Notes under the pieces: generated by a model | Databases searched by the model: none | What the model saw: only the letters and a program-made list of their open reading frames with translations | Told to the model about the DNA's origin: nothing | Part shown: piece by piece, positions 32,801 to 45,271 of the stretch | Numbering within the stretch: position 1 is the stretch's first letter | Layout: each line of letters begins with the position of its first letter | Translations under genes and position numbers: made by a program | Source of the DNA: Thelonectria olida | Lineage: Eukaryota; Ascomycota; Sordariomycetes; Hypocreales; Nectriaceae | NCBI GenBank assembly: GCA_020736575.1 | Contig: JAGPYM010000018.1 | Coordinates: 496,001 to 560,000, forward strand | Length of the DNA stretch: 64,000 nucleotides | Reading direction: 5' to 3'

Positions 32801-35800
32801 TGATGGAGAAGGTGAAATGCCGGATGTGTCTTGGCCTTGTACGCCAGCCGCGGTGATTGTCTTTCCTGGTCCCGCCAGACTGGGCACACCGATCCGCCCC
32901 GTCAAGTGTCTCTCAACGACGTAATTTTTCTCCGGAGGGAGAATGCTTCTTCGATAGTTCAAGAATTATCCTTCAAGGGGACTTCGGTATCGATGATTCC
33001 GTTCCTTGTCCCACACTGTCGCCTCAAGCTCCCCGCCCACGTGCAGATGCAAGTCTCAGAGTGAATCGTCGACCGGTTAGAAGGGGTGATGATTCTCGAA
33101 GGCCAACACTTCCTTCATTCAAAGTCGGCCAACAACTACCTGAGCAATATTACTGAGCCATTTCACGCCTGGATCTTGTTCGTGTCGAGGCGCCTGTGCA
33201 GAGAGGCACACGCAACTCTCGGCAGGTCAATCCCCCATTCTCAGGCGACTGCTCGGCCCAGGTCGCCATCAAGCTTGGCACTCTCTGCTGCACTGTTGCA
33301 TTCGTACCTGCAGCAGAGCGCAAGTGTGGCTTGACCCCCCCTAGCGGTACGGGCCAAGATCCCCATCCCTTGGCTGGGGTCGTCATTGGCTAATCACGAT
33401 GCTCGAATCGTCCCTTCCCCATCAAACAAGCTCCCCCTGGTGATGGGCCTGGGAGTGGGGAGCCGCATTCACTGGCGCCACAGGCACACGCGCAGGTACG
33501 TACCCTGAAAACGCTGGACTGCCTTGGACTTGCTCCTGGAAAGAAAACACCCTCAGCGAACCAGGGGCAAGAGTGGCTCCCCGCCCTTGCCCCTGCCCCT
33601 GCCCCTGCCCCCAGCACCCTATTTCTCTGAAACGGCCCTAGAGGCAGCGGGTGATCCTCAACTCATCTCCCTCATCAGTCGCCCAGAGTCACATCGCCAA
33701 GTTACCCTCGTCCTCGTCGTCATGCGTGGCTTAGTTGGCATCTGTTTGCTGTTGGCCTTGGCCATGAAATTTGCGATTTGAGATCATTTGTTGTCGCATC
33801 CTTCGGTCTGGACAGAAGCCCACGTCTCATGCCTCACAGCCAGCATGTATCTGACGTACGAATATGTCGTTAGATCTTCGGCAACGCGATCCGAAAGTCA
33901 TCGCCTCTAATCCAACGGCCTGCCAACGTTCGGTCCAGGCTATGACCTCCATATTACAGGCTACTTCGTACCGCCCACTGGTTAGCTTCGGTGCCCAAGC
34001 TCAAATAACTTCATTCACTGATTCGTCAAGCCCCTATGCATTGGCGTGTCGCAGAATGACAGGTCTTCCTGTAACCCGGCATCATGGTCATGGCGGCCCC
34101 GGCATTCTCGCTTGCTTTCCAGAATACGAACCACTTGCAGGTGCAGCTGACCCTGCGCCGTTGCTTTGTGTCTGCAAACAACATGACATGATACTGATAT
34201 TCCTGCTCTGTATGCCGAGTATTCCATGTTGGCTCTCTGTGGCCTGTGCCTTCTGTTCCGTTCTGTTTTGTTCTGCCGATGTGCCGTCTCTGCTCACCTC
34301 ACACACTGATATAGCGCAGTAATGATGCGAATACAGTCGGCCACCAGATGAAACCAGGACCATCAGAATGGATTGGCATTGAAATCTACGACCCACATGT
34401 CACTCTTACTAGTGCAAAGAGCAATGCCCGAATCCCAACGCTTCTGCAACTCAAGCGACATGACACACAGAATGTCATCTCGGGCATTCAAATTGCCATG
34501 TCTGCATCTCGTCGGCCTCATTATTCAGAATCGATGGCTTCTCTTGTGTCCTGCCCTTTTGGTGTTGGGATATGGACACTCCTTCGCTACGCCACCTCCC
34601 TTTAAGCTTCTCCTTCACTCCGCCTGTGGCGAGGCCAAACCCATCGTCTTGCAGGAATGCAATGCAGATCGCTCTCTTTTGCCCTGGATACCGCAAGGTG
34701 ATGCGAGGACATGTCATTGAAAGCATGATGCTATCATGCTTTGCTAAGGCACGACCACCCATTGCCCCTCAAAGCCCCCTTCGCTCTTCAATGCGTAGTC
34801 CCGGGGTCATCGGCAGTCGAGCGCAATTGCTCCAAGGGCCCGGTCATGGCCACGACAGCCTACATTGCCAAGGGACCCTCTCTGTTGTCCAAGAGTCGAT
34901 CAATCGAGCAGTTGAGTTGTATATTCGATGCTAGGCATCCCCGCACACTCGCATGTCCCTCTCGTCTATCGAATGGGCCCAAGGCCCAAGGGGGCCGACC
35001 TGGCTCGGGCTAGGGTTGACAGCCAAACGGAGGGCGTCTCTTGCATCAACCGTCGTCTTAAGGCATAGTGTCCTGCCCTGGTATACCAGCAAATCGTCCG
35101 AACCTCGCAGTTTCACCGATGCCTAGCTTGCATGGGCCCCGGGCCGAGCGGTCAGTCTCCTTCGACCACGTTACGGACGCAAGATGAACGCAGTGACCCC
35201 AAGGATGTTGTTGTCCCTGCTAGCTGTTTCTTGACTCCTTCAGATGCAATGCCAATGCCCCAGGTTCGTCTCTAAAGCAAGCCATGTTGTGAGGAAATAT
35301 CGGTAAATGATGGAACCAACACTGTCTCCTCGGCCTTCGTTGAGCCCTGCCCATCCTAGCAATTGGTGCAGTCCCAGGTATCCCAGACTCTCCACATTGC
35401 CAACATCCCCCTTTTACCCTCTCATCAACCAGCATCCCCGGAAATCTCGCCACTTGGAGGGGGGAAAAAAAGGCTCAAGAGCGCGAGAGCGTGAAAAGAG
35501 TCAAGTCCGGGAAGGCGCATACTGCTACATACGGCTTGTTGGGCGTCCAAGGACACTCCTTGCACGACACGACATCGAATCCTCCTTTCTTCTTGCAGAC
35601 TGAATAGATTAATTTTCGGACTTTGTAAGCCGCCACTCGGGTGTCTGGGACGGGGAAATGCAAAAGCACGAATACGGATAGTCGGAGCATATTGAAAATT
35701 CTTCTTCTTTGCACTGACTGACTACCTAGTTAGTCGTCCTGATCTTCAACAGCCAACGCACGCAGATGTCTTGTTAGGTTCCCTCGCATCGCCGATCAAC

Positions 35801-37654
35801 CGAGTCCACTTTCAGCTGCACAACCCACACCTTGAGCAGGCGTGCATTGAATTCCAGAAGAAACGAGGCAAAAAACCTGCATGTTTCTTTTCTTCTCTTC
35901 GCTTGAAACCAAATGTTTCCTGTTGCCGCCGACCCCCTTTGCCGGGCCCATAGATCTCGCCAAAGGCTCACTGGCCAACCAAAGGGTTTTGGTCCTGGAC
36001 GCGAAGGCGCCCTGTTTCACAAAGCGCTGGAGCGCCTAGGCCAGCCGCAAAGTTGCCCAGGAGACAAACAATGCAAAGAAGAAACAAGAAACAAGAAAAA
36101 TGTCGTCCGCTACAATAGTGGCTTTGTCTCAGCTGTCTATTGTAAGCGCGCGACGTCGTGAGAAGGCCTACTTGGGCCAGCAAACGAGCTTGCAATTCTG
36201 GACCTTCGGACGCCCCTGGTAATTGCTGCATGTAGCTCCTCCAAGGATTCATTACACACCTCACAAGATGCAGCCATCCCTCATTAGCTCCTTGGTATCT
36301 CAACCAACTCCTTCCATTCTCCCCTTCCCCTCCCTTCTCAAACGTAGGAATCTTCGGCGTTCGAGCTGTCTCGACTTGTCCGAGGAGACACTTTCGCGTT
36401 CCGATGCCCGTAGCCGCCCATCACCTTGCACCACCAAGACCTCTTCGACTCTCAGCTCCGAGGGCCATGCAGTTAGCCATAGTAGTCATTGATTCTAGTT
36501 TATTCCATTGTCGAATAAAAACAATCGTCCGCTATCACACTGGTCGTGCCAGGTTGTGCATTTTGTGAGACTCGAGGCAGTCAGCTCAACTGCAAAGCCC
36601 GGTCAAGTCGGTGAGCCACAGTAGAAGCAAATTGGTCGGCAAGAGGGCCGACTGGTCTGTTTGAAATCCTAGCGTCACCTGCACGACCTTCCTTTGACCA
36701 TCCAGCACGTATAAATGATTCCCTTGAGCTGAAGGTGAGACGGCTCGGCTAATGTTGGTCTTCCACGCTCCTCATCTAGGGTAATCGGGTCGTATGCCGT
36801 CTTCAACATGAGTCCCCGAGGTTCCGATGAAAACTTCAGTTGGGGAAGCGACATCTCTATTAGAAACTACTAGCATCTCAGCCCTTTTTTCTGATTAGGT
36901 GGTTGGTGTACGTGGTGTGCGTACGCGGCAACTGGTGTCTGTCGCTATCTATACGGTGCCCCTCTGGGGAGGCCAATCTATCCTAAACACAGAGGGAACT
37001 CCTTCGGAGTCTCGGCAGCGCTCGCATGTTGTCCGCATTCGGGGCCTCAATGGCTTCTTCCTTTGGACACTACATGGGATGCCAATCGACCCTTAAAAGT
37101 GCATTACAGCCGGCCTGTCAAGAATTAGTGAGACGTTGCAGGCTGCCTGGCCATCTATCTATCCGCGAAGCATTTATGCCAGGTACTGCGTGATGCAGTG
37201 TATCAAGACTCAAGGCTCAATGCGTCACGCCTCATGCACGAAGCCCAAATGGCCCCTTAGTTCGTGTCAGTTAGCGACGTGTATCTTCCAGATTGCTGCT
37301 CGGTGACTGTACCTCGGGGAGGAGTTGGCATCACAGCAAGCGGCTATGGTGTAAACATGGCGATGAACAGGGCCAATGAACTTGAAGAAGTGAGATATCG
37401 TGTGGTTGTAAGCCACGTATACCCGCTGCGTGCGTGTTGTTCGGCCCTTCAAGTTGCACTTATCTGGTATTCCCACCCCGGGAAAGCAACCTACCCCTCT
37501 ATGAGGAATATTGATATCTCGGGTGCACTGTTGCACAAGAGAATGAAAGAACCATGGATCTAGGAGGATAATTCATAATAATTCTTCACGAGTTTGCCTC
37601 GATGGACCTTTCAACGGCCTTCTCTTCCTCGTATGCTAACAAGACACTCAGAGA
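29871..37654. other. Gene-poor stretch (about 7.8 kb)
   Basis: No gene is supported between the CAP-protein start and the ATPase stop. The first 1.4 kb is pyrimidine-rich on the minus strand and gives a long but unconvincing frame (30450-31232, composition dominated by Ser, Pro, Leu, Phe). Short frames elsewhere lack motifs. A weak candidate for a small secreted protein lies at 35475-35690 (-). A TGCCCC hexamer repeat occurs at 33588-33611. Base composition is ordinary, so this is not a decayed AT-rich transposon island. Confidence 0.4.
33588..33611. repeat. Hexanucleotide repeat (TGCCCC)4
   Basis: Four tandem copies of tgcccc followed by an extra C, in non-coding DNA. Confidence 0.8.
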
Positions 37655-40600
37655 TCAAAGACTGTAGAACTTCTCAAAGGCCATTGACTCCAAATCCTCC
37701 TCACTCGAATCGTCGCTATCCCTCCCAAGCACCTTTTTCCGCCTCAGATACACCCGCTTCGACCACTTCCACAACTCGACGCCAGCAAAGAAGGCCATCG
37801 TCACACCGACCACGACGCCCCATTCGCGATCGATGCCGTAGTGTAGAAACACGACGTGGTTGATGACAGGGATGTACAGCGTCGGCACAACACCCACGGT
37901 CCCGACAACGACCGACCAGAACAGGAACGGGTTGCGCCAGAGCTTGAGCGCCCAGCCGCGCGTGTTCGTCAGCGCCCCGTCCAGGAACGACCGCCGCATG
38001 TCGATGAGCTCCCACGCGAAGAAGACAAACACCCACATCATGCTGGAGAAGCACGTCGAGCGCGCGCGGAACACGGCTTCGCATGACGGCGAGTACTTGA
38101 TGTTGCAGTCCTGGCCGAGCTCGCCGTCCCACATGCCGAAGAGGACAATGGCGAAGCTGCTCAAAATGCATAGCGACATCAGGAAGCCATATACGACGAG
38201 GTCGAGCAGGAACTCGGGCGTGAAGACTCCGTATTTGAGCTTTGTGAATGTTAGCCATGAGCGCAATCGACGAGGTTGGGGGAAACTTACGCTCTGGGGC
38301 GGACGGTTCAAGATATCGGCCGTGGCGGCTTCAAAGCCCAGTCCCGTCTCTGTAAATGCACCAGCGACCAGGAGCATAAACAAGATCTCAATGGGCGTGA
38401 CCTGGAAAATAGAGATGCCTTCGGAATCCTTGTAGACGAGGCCTACCAGCAGAGTCACGACGAACCCCGCGTTGGCGACGAGGACGTGCAGGATGAATTT
38501 CTGGACATTGTCGAAGATGCGGCGTCCTTCCTCGATGGCATTCAGGATCGATGCGAAGTTGTCGTCAGTGAGCACAATATCCGAAGCGCTGTTACTGTTT
38601 AGTTCATGCTTCTCATCACTGTTGAGTGTCGTCTTACCTCTTTGCCACATCGGACCCGGCCAAGCCCATGGCAATACCGACGTCAGCTCGCTTCAAACTC
38701 GGCGAGTCGTTGACTCCATCGCCAGTCATGGCAACGTAGCAGCCGCGGCGATGCAGCGCATCAATCATCCGCACCTTTGTGCTGGGAGCGCAGCGAGCGA
38801 CGACGAGGGGCAGCTGCGGCAACTGATCGACCTCGTCGTCGGTCAGGGCGTCGAAATCGTGGGCCGTCATGACCATGCGTCGAGCAACGTCTGCTCCGAG
38901 AAGTTCCATCCGCGAGGGAAGAATGCCAACCTCGCGGGCAATGGCGCGGGCTGTTTCCGGGTGGTCGCCTGTCAACATGTGCACCTTGATGCGAGCCTGG
39001 TGACACTTGAAGACACTGGGTCTCGATTCTGCGCGGGGAGGATCATATATGCCAACCAGCCCGCGAAAGACCAGATCGCGTTCGAACTCGTTCCGTTTGA
39101 GAAGGCCTTGCTGAGCGTCGTGCTCAGAAACACGCTTCGGACTGACCTTGCTCGCCAAAGCCAGAACACGCAGTCCGCGACGAGCAAGCGCCTCCGTATT
39201 GGACAGGACTTCGGCCTTGGATGCCTCTGTCAAAGGCGTCGAGACAGCATCTGCACTAGCGGCAATGCTCGTGCAACTTGCGAGGACGCGTTCGACAGCG
39301 CCCTTGGTGAAGACGTGTACCTCCTCTGAAGACTGTTCCTGGCACAGGACTGACATCTTCTTGACCGACGAGTCGAACGGAAACTCGGCCACTTGGCTCC
39401 ATTGCCCGCTGCTCTCGACGTCTTCTTTGCCGAATCGTGTCGCGAACACTCGAATCGCGACCTCAGTCGGATCACCTTGAGCATTCCACCGGCCAGCACT
39501 GTTGGAGTCTTCTGCAGCAGGCCTCTGCAGCTTTGCCAAGTTGGCGAACGAAGCCACATTCCAGAATTCCTGCAGTAAAGGCCGATTACCAAGTTCTTCG
39601 CTGACAGCAATGGCAGATGTTTCGTGCTTCTCGTTCATCATGTTCTTTGGCTGAGCACTTGTGAAGCTGACCAGGCCAGTCTCCGGGTTGTATGGGTCGT
39701 TGGTCGTATCGACACAATAAGTCCCAAGTCCAGGGAGCCAAGCCATTCTCGTAACCATCTTGCCTTGGGTGAGGGTGCCAGTCTTGTCGGAACAAACATC
39801 TGCAACAGGTATTAGCTTACATCCGACAGAGACGAGAGAGGACACTGACTCGTCACGCCCCCCAAAGCTTCCAAACTCCTCATGTTCCTCACGAGAACAT
39901 GTCTCTGAACCATGACTTGAGTCCCTGCTGCCATTGTAATCGTGAGCACCAAAATGAGGGTAACGGGAATAGTGCCAATCGCAGTTGCGACTCCGTAGAT
40001 GATGACGTCTCGGCGTCCCTCGAAGCGGTTCGCAGCTAAAACAATGATAGCGCAAATGATTGCGAAAGCAAAGAGATAGAGAAAGAGGCGAGACAGCTTT
40101 CGCTGTAGAGGTGTCCCAACTGTCAGGCCTAGGAAACGGCCTAACCAGTCACAAAAGCTGCCATACCAGAAGGCGAGATAGGCGCCAGCAGAAGCATTGC
40201 CGCTGCTGTCTCGCTGGAGGACTCTCCCTTCACCTTCGTTTTGCAGCGCGGCGGCAATGGCTCCGATTTCGGTGTGCATTCCCGTGGAAACAACAATTGC
40301 TCGGCCGCGACCTTTGGTGATGGTGGTAGAACTGAAGGCAATGTTGCTTCGGTCGCCAGGGCTGACGTCCTCCTCGTGCACCGCGTTGGGATCTTTGCGT
40401 GCTGCCATCGACTCGCCAGTGAGAAGCGCCTCGTCAGCTTCTAGGTTCACAGCTTCGATTAGTCGGACATCAGCAGGTACCACATCGCCCGTCTTGAGAT
40501 GGATGACATCTCCGGGAACTAGTCCAGCGACATCAGTGAGATGGCTATCCCCTGCTCGCACTACCCGCGCAGTTGGAGAGTTCAAGGACTTGAGTGATGC

Positions 40601-41034
40601 AATAGTCCGAGCAGCTTGTAGGTCTTGTAGAAAGCCAATGACGATGTTGATCAGGATGATGAAAGCCAGCACGCCCCCTGCAATCCAAGACTTGATGGCG
40701 AAGCTAGCAGCCAGGGCAAGGAGAAGCACCTGCACAGATGGATAAGTAGTTGCATACATTGAAATTGGTTCAGCGTTTGACTCACCAGTGTCATTGCATT
40801 GACGATTTGGGCAATAAAGACTTGGAGGGGCCGGACTCCATGTTCCTTCTCGAGCTCATTCGACCCAAACTTGAGTAGTCTTTCGCCAGCTTCTTGGCTG
40901 CTGAGACCCGTGACTGGGTTTGTATCAAGTCCATGGGAGACTTCTTCTGCAGATAAGGAATGCGCCGGTCGAGAGAGGACAGTGTACGGCTGGCCAGGGA
41001 CAAGCCTGCCGTCACTCGGCTTCGGTTCCGACAT
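37655..41034 (-). CDS. P-type ATPase, type IID (ENA-class Na+/K+ exporter)
   Basis: Five exons on the minus strand (41034-40786, 40729-39850, 39799-38638, 38588-38291, 38239-37655), 1057 residues, the usual ENA length. The actuator has LLTGESMAARKD; the phosphorylation site is NVCSDKTGTLTQGKM, formed by splicing; the nucleotide domain has FTKGAVERV and MLTGDHPETARAIAREVG; the hinge is MTGDGVNDSPSLKRADVG. Membrane segment M4 reads IGTIPVTLILVLTITMAAG and is preceded by the ENA-typical WLGRFLGLTVGTPLQRKLSR, separating it from SERCA pumps. Ten membrane segments can be counted. ENA pumps export Na+ or K+ at the plasma membrane under salt or alkaline stress. The fourth intron (38240-38290) is 51 nt, in frame and stop-free, so its retention would only insert 17 residues. 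Confidence 0.93.
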
Positions 41035-42387
41035 GATTTAAGTTGGAGGAGACTTGATCACTTTGATATACTTGGGTACAAGCAAAAACTCCCCCATAGA
41101 TGAAGTGAATCAAGCGGACGAAGTACAAGACGTTTGAAGAGGTCACTGGCTGGAACAGTCCTATCTCAATTGGGCGATCGAGCCGTCTTTATATCCAACC
41201 CAAAATGCCTTGTCCCAACACCACCACAACTTCTTGCTTCCCATTATTGTATTAATAAGAAGCCATGGTAGGTTATCACAAGCGGGGTAATGGAGTTAAG
41301 GCGGTCCGCAGAGGAAGCCAAGAATCGAGTTTCCGGACCGTGTCTGAGTGACGAATCAACGGTTGTGATGCTTCAATTCATCACCCTTTCACGTAGAGGT
41401 AGTCCATTTAGCTTAGCGTTGGTTCCTCACTATCCCGAGATTGGGAATTCAAGCCGAGAGATGCGAATCTCTTCTGAACGTGTGCTTCTCGTCATCCTGA
41501 ACGATCATCTAGGTTGTAACGTCAAGATGTGTTGCGGTCGGCATGAATTACTACAATAGGACTAACCTAGTTGCCCCCATCGCCTTCTCTGATGGGCAAT
41601 GTTGCGAACCAGCGTCACCTCTAGTCACTGGAGAAGCGAACTCGCCCTGGCCTGGAAGCCGTTTTCCATTACCAGAAGTAGCAGACTGGAGTCTGCTGTC
41701 GATTTGATCGTAAGATCTCAGAGTTCGGACGATCGGGACGATTGAATCGAGATGCTAGATGAACTTATGCCGTGGTAGTGCTCGAACCACCTCAATATTT
41801 TCCGAGTTTCGAGTATTGAAATCCAGCTCCTGGATGAATTCGATTTACCACGCATGTTGGGACAGGTAACTGAACTGCCCTCGAGGAGGATCTGACCCGA
41901 AGTCCCGAGACAACAAGACTAATACCTAGCACAAGCCTTTTCTCTTCAACATCACCCGAGAAGGTTAGTATATGTTTGAAAGATTGCCATGCACTCCCCG
42001 GTAAACTCGTTTGGCCGTGTATGAATGCGCTCGATTTCATCTTAAGCTCCGATAATCTGTCGTATCACTGCTGCTTTGAGAGATTCCACTGTGCCGGTGA
42101 TGTGACCCTTGTAATGTAGCTTTCATACCAGTCTTTGACGCAAAACGGCAATTCATACCTGGCCATGTGATTCGAGTTTGGATATTCTGATTGTTACCCA
42201 AAGGAGACAACAATCAAAAGCATGTGGTTCTCATAGATGCTATAATAGGGCATGCACAATTGTTTCTTGAAGGGTGTCTCTGGTGCCTCGTGAACATATT
42301 TTGGTTATGATTACTTGCTGTTGCTTGCATTCTATACAGTCATTGATAAACAGATCATCCGTACGCCCAGTCCCTTCTGATTGCCAT
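41035..42387. other. ATPase upstream / hydrolase 3' region
   Basis: About 1.35 kb between the ATPase start and the hydrolase stop, both on the minus strand. It should contain the ATPase promoter. I see no gene, RNA or repeat. Confidence 0.45.
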
Positions 42388-43458
42388 TCAAACCTTGTTC
42401 AACATGTCAATAATCCAATCCACACCCTGCGCTGCCTCCTTCAGCCCATAGCGAAACGTCAAGGGGAAACAATGCATCTGGCCCTTCCAAGAAAGCCACT
42501 CTCCTTCTACACCCTGCGCCTTTAACTCTTCAACAAACGCAGCGGCCTCTGGGGCAAGAACATCGTAGGAACCTATCACTCCGTGGACCTTGACCCCATG
42601 GCGCGCCAAGACATCGAGGTCTGCTTGGATGGGAGATACTCGGGGATCTTTAAAGCCCCAGTCGAGATGATACGAGCGCCCGCTGGGCTCTGTCACCGTG
42701 ATCTCGCCCGTTCCAGGCCGCTCTGGGCCAGGACACCAGGTGCTTGCTGTAGCGTTGACGAATGCATGGGTCAAGATGGGGTCGAGCTTCTCCGCCTCCT
42801 TGATTTCCGCAACTTCATGGCGGAGGTCTGTGGTAGGACTTATAGCGAGGATAGCCGCGGGTGCTTCGGCGGCGCCGTTCTTCTGGTTCATCAGAGTCCA
42901 TGTGACGACAGCGAGAGCAAGGTTGCCGCCCGAGCTGTCCCCGGCAACAATGACCTTCTCTCCAGCCTCTGCGGCGTCCTTCAACAGAGCCTTGTAGACG
43001 CTCTCGATTTGCGGGAATGCGACCGAGGCCGGGTTCTGGGGGGCCAATGGATAAGCGACGAGAGTGACGGTAGTGTTGGACACTCTGCGGGCTAGTTCAG
43101 TGCAGAGATCCCAATGCTGTGCGCTCGGGGGCATCTGCCATCCTCCACCGCAGTAGTACAGAATCCTCTTGGGAGGTTGATCCTTGGAGGCGTGTTTTCC
43201 TTGGGTCGGAAATTTGCTCGTGAATTCGTATACCCAGACACCTTGGATCTCACGTTCCTGAATGTTGCAGTACTTTCGACTTCTTTTGGGCGGCCTCAGT
43301 CGGAGCGGCCCATCGGGTTGTTTCGAATGCTTTACTAGTGAAGGCTTCCATGGCTTGAGAAGAGCCTGGAGCGCTCTTGTCATGAAATATCTTTCGTCGC
43401 GTTCATGGACGATCAGCCGATGCGGGGAGCCGGGCTGTGAGCGCGAGTCTCCGTCCAT
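42388..43458 (-). CDS. Alpha/beta hydrolase (hormone-sensitive-lipase-like esterase)
   Basis: A single exon of 356 residues. The nucleophile elbow is VIVAGDSSGGNLALAV with Ser175 in G-x-S-x-G. Asp299 (GSYDVLAPE) and His329 (GQMHCFPL) complete the likely triad in the expected order. The oxyanion-hole motif, usually HGGG in this family (alpha/beta hydrolase fold 3), reads YYCGGGW at 101-107, so the first His is replaced by Cys. Fungal relatives are esterases or deacetylases of small acyl esters. There is no signal peptide, so it is probably cytosolic. An alternative start at Met26 exists. The protein is complete, and no neighbour suggests a pathway. Confidence 0.88.
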   Translation of the reverse strand: MDGDSRSQPGSPHRLIVHERDERYFMTRALQALLKPWKPSLVKHSKQPDGPLRLRPPKRSRKYCNIQEREIQGVWVYEFTSKFPTQGKHASKDQPPKRILYYCGGGWQMPPSAQHWDLCTELARRVSNTTVTLVAYPLAPQNPASVAFPQIESVYKALLKDAAEAGEKVIVAGDSSGGNLALAVVTWTLMNQKNGAAEAPAAILAISPTTDLRHEVAEIKEAEKLDPILTHAFVNATASTWCPGPERPGTGEITVTEPSGRSYHLDWGFKDPRVSPIQADLDVLARHGVKVHGVIGSYDVLAPEAAAFVEELKAQGVEGEWLSWKGQMHCFPLTFRYGLKEAAQGVDWIIDMLNKV

Positions 43459-45271
43459 ATTCCCAATTCCAAAATGGAAGCGGACCGCCGTCTTGTTTAC
43501 TCAAAAAAGTGAATTGGTGAACAATCGTTGGAGGGAGAGTGAGTGCGATGCCAAGTTCAACAACGTTGCTCTTTAGCCTACGACGTCATGATTGATTTGA
43601 CGTCACATGAAGCTTGCCAGCTGAACTCCCGCTTGTTAGCGAAGCTTATCAGCCCATCTTTCAAGCCTCAATTTATTTAGTAGGCCATCTGCCACCGTTA
43701 GTTTCTGATTATTGATCGTGTTCACCAGTAGCAATCATCGGCGCTAGTATTCGCAGCCAATATGAGTGAAGCGCAGACAACCTGGCTGCGAGCTCACCGC
43801 CGGCACAGTTTATTTCCAGTAAGCTTGTCCGCAAGAGAATAGAGTGAGGTCTTGAATGCTGAATAAATACAGATGAATACGCAAGCATTTATAAGCCAGA
43901 TTCTAAGGCTATGATGCCATAGACGCGGGTTCAAGACTAGACTCGGTAATTAAGAATTAGTTAAGTTGACGGATCTTCGTCGTCGTCTCAACACACTAGC
44001 TATCGAATTGAGACCCTGGACCCGGCATCTGCGCACCAGGCGAACCCTTCTTTTTACAGCCAGCCCGTCTTGGCAATCGGTTCATCTAGTTTCGTCCAAA
44101 GACCGTTCACCCGTTCACGCAGCCGGAGCTACCTTCGTTGCCGGAGCCCGATCCTGTGGACCCAACGGCATCCACCATCGGGTTCGATCCCGAGATGGAC
44201 CCAAGACGGCCCAGAAATCACGGTTGAAAGCCATCGAGACACAGAGAATAAATCGGTGAAAGCATAAATGGGTAACTGTATCGAAGGAAGAATCTAGGGT
44301 CTCCTGGCCATGCCAGGTCTTGGGTTCATGGCTATCTTCTGCGTAGAGGGCGAACGATCCTTCATGAATGATGAAGGCACCACGGATACTCGAGAACTCG
44401 GTTGGTACGTAGTGCAACCTTCATTGGATCCGGTCCATGGATGTACTGTACTGTCAGATTGAGGCTGGCAACCCATATCGCCCATACCTGTTGTGTAAGG
44501 TTATCCCGCTTCAACAAACATGGCCCCTAGCCCTCTGCAGCTTACAAACATGGCAGCCCTCCCATTCCCACCCACAAAATGGAGCTTCCGCAATGGCTAC
44601 CCAAGCAGGTAGTCATGAGCCCAAAACGGCCAAGACATTTGCAGCATCCTTTCGCAGTCAATTGCCATATTCGTCTTAGTAGCCTTGATAGCGAGGAACC
44701 CATGGAGTATCCAGTGTGCCTCTACTCACACTGGCCAACCATGAGTTGCCATGAGGGATTGAAATGTTATCAATTCTTGGAGAGCACCGCTCTCGAAGAT
44801 ACCGCCCGCTCTGAGAGTTCTAATGCTGCTGGTTTTGAACCAGGTCGGGCGGAGAGCTGCTACGGAACCCGACGGCTCCGAGCCTCCAGCCTCGCGGGTC
44901 ATAAGCTGTGTTACCAAACAGCATCTTGGTGTCATTGTTGGCCTCTCTTCTAGACATGTGATACCAACCTCCAAGTGCAGAGTACATAAGTAACTCAACG
45001 ATAGGTGGCTTGCTTCCAGCCGCCGTGCATTCTGAGAGATGGTCGGCCAAGGCTACCATTCCTGGGCTTTACTCAAATCTTTGTGTAAGTTCAGTCTTTT
45101 TTTCGGTCAAACTCCAGCGAGCCAATATTTGATTAATCGTGCTTCACTGGGAGAGTTCATCCGATTATCACAGTGCTATCCAGGATAAGGTCAACAATTG
45201 CCTGTCAATTCTCTTCGGTTCATTTGCAAATATACATGATCGGTCCCGATCTTCCGCAGTTTTCCAACGCC
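43459..45271. other. Intergenic region without recognisable gene
   Basis: About 1.8 kb between the hydrolase promoter and the 3' end of the complex I subunit gene. Open frames are short and motif-free. A tRNA-like T-arm sequence at about 44173-44195 is not part of a full tRNA. Confidence 0.45.

Noticed and set aside
44173..44195. tRNA T-arm-like sequence (gggttcgatcccg)
   Set aside because: No matching acceptor, D or anticodon stems at tRNA spacing on either strand.
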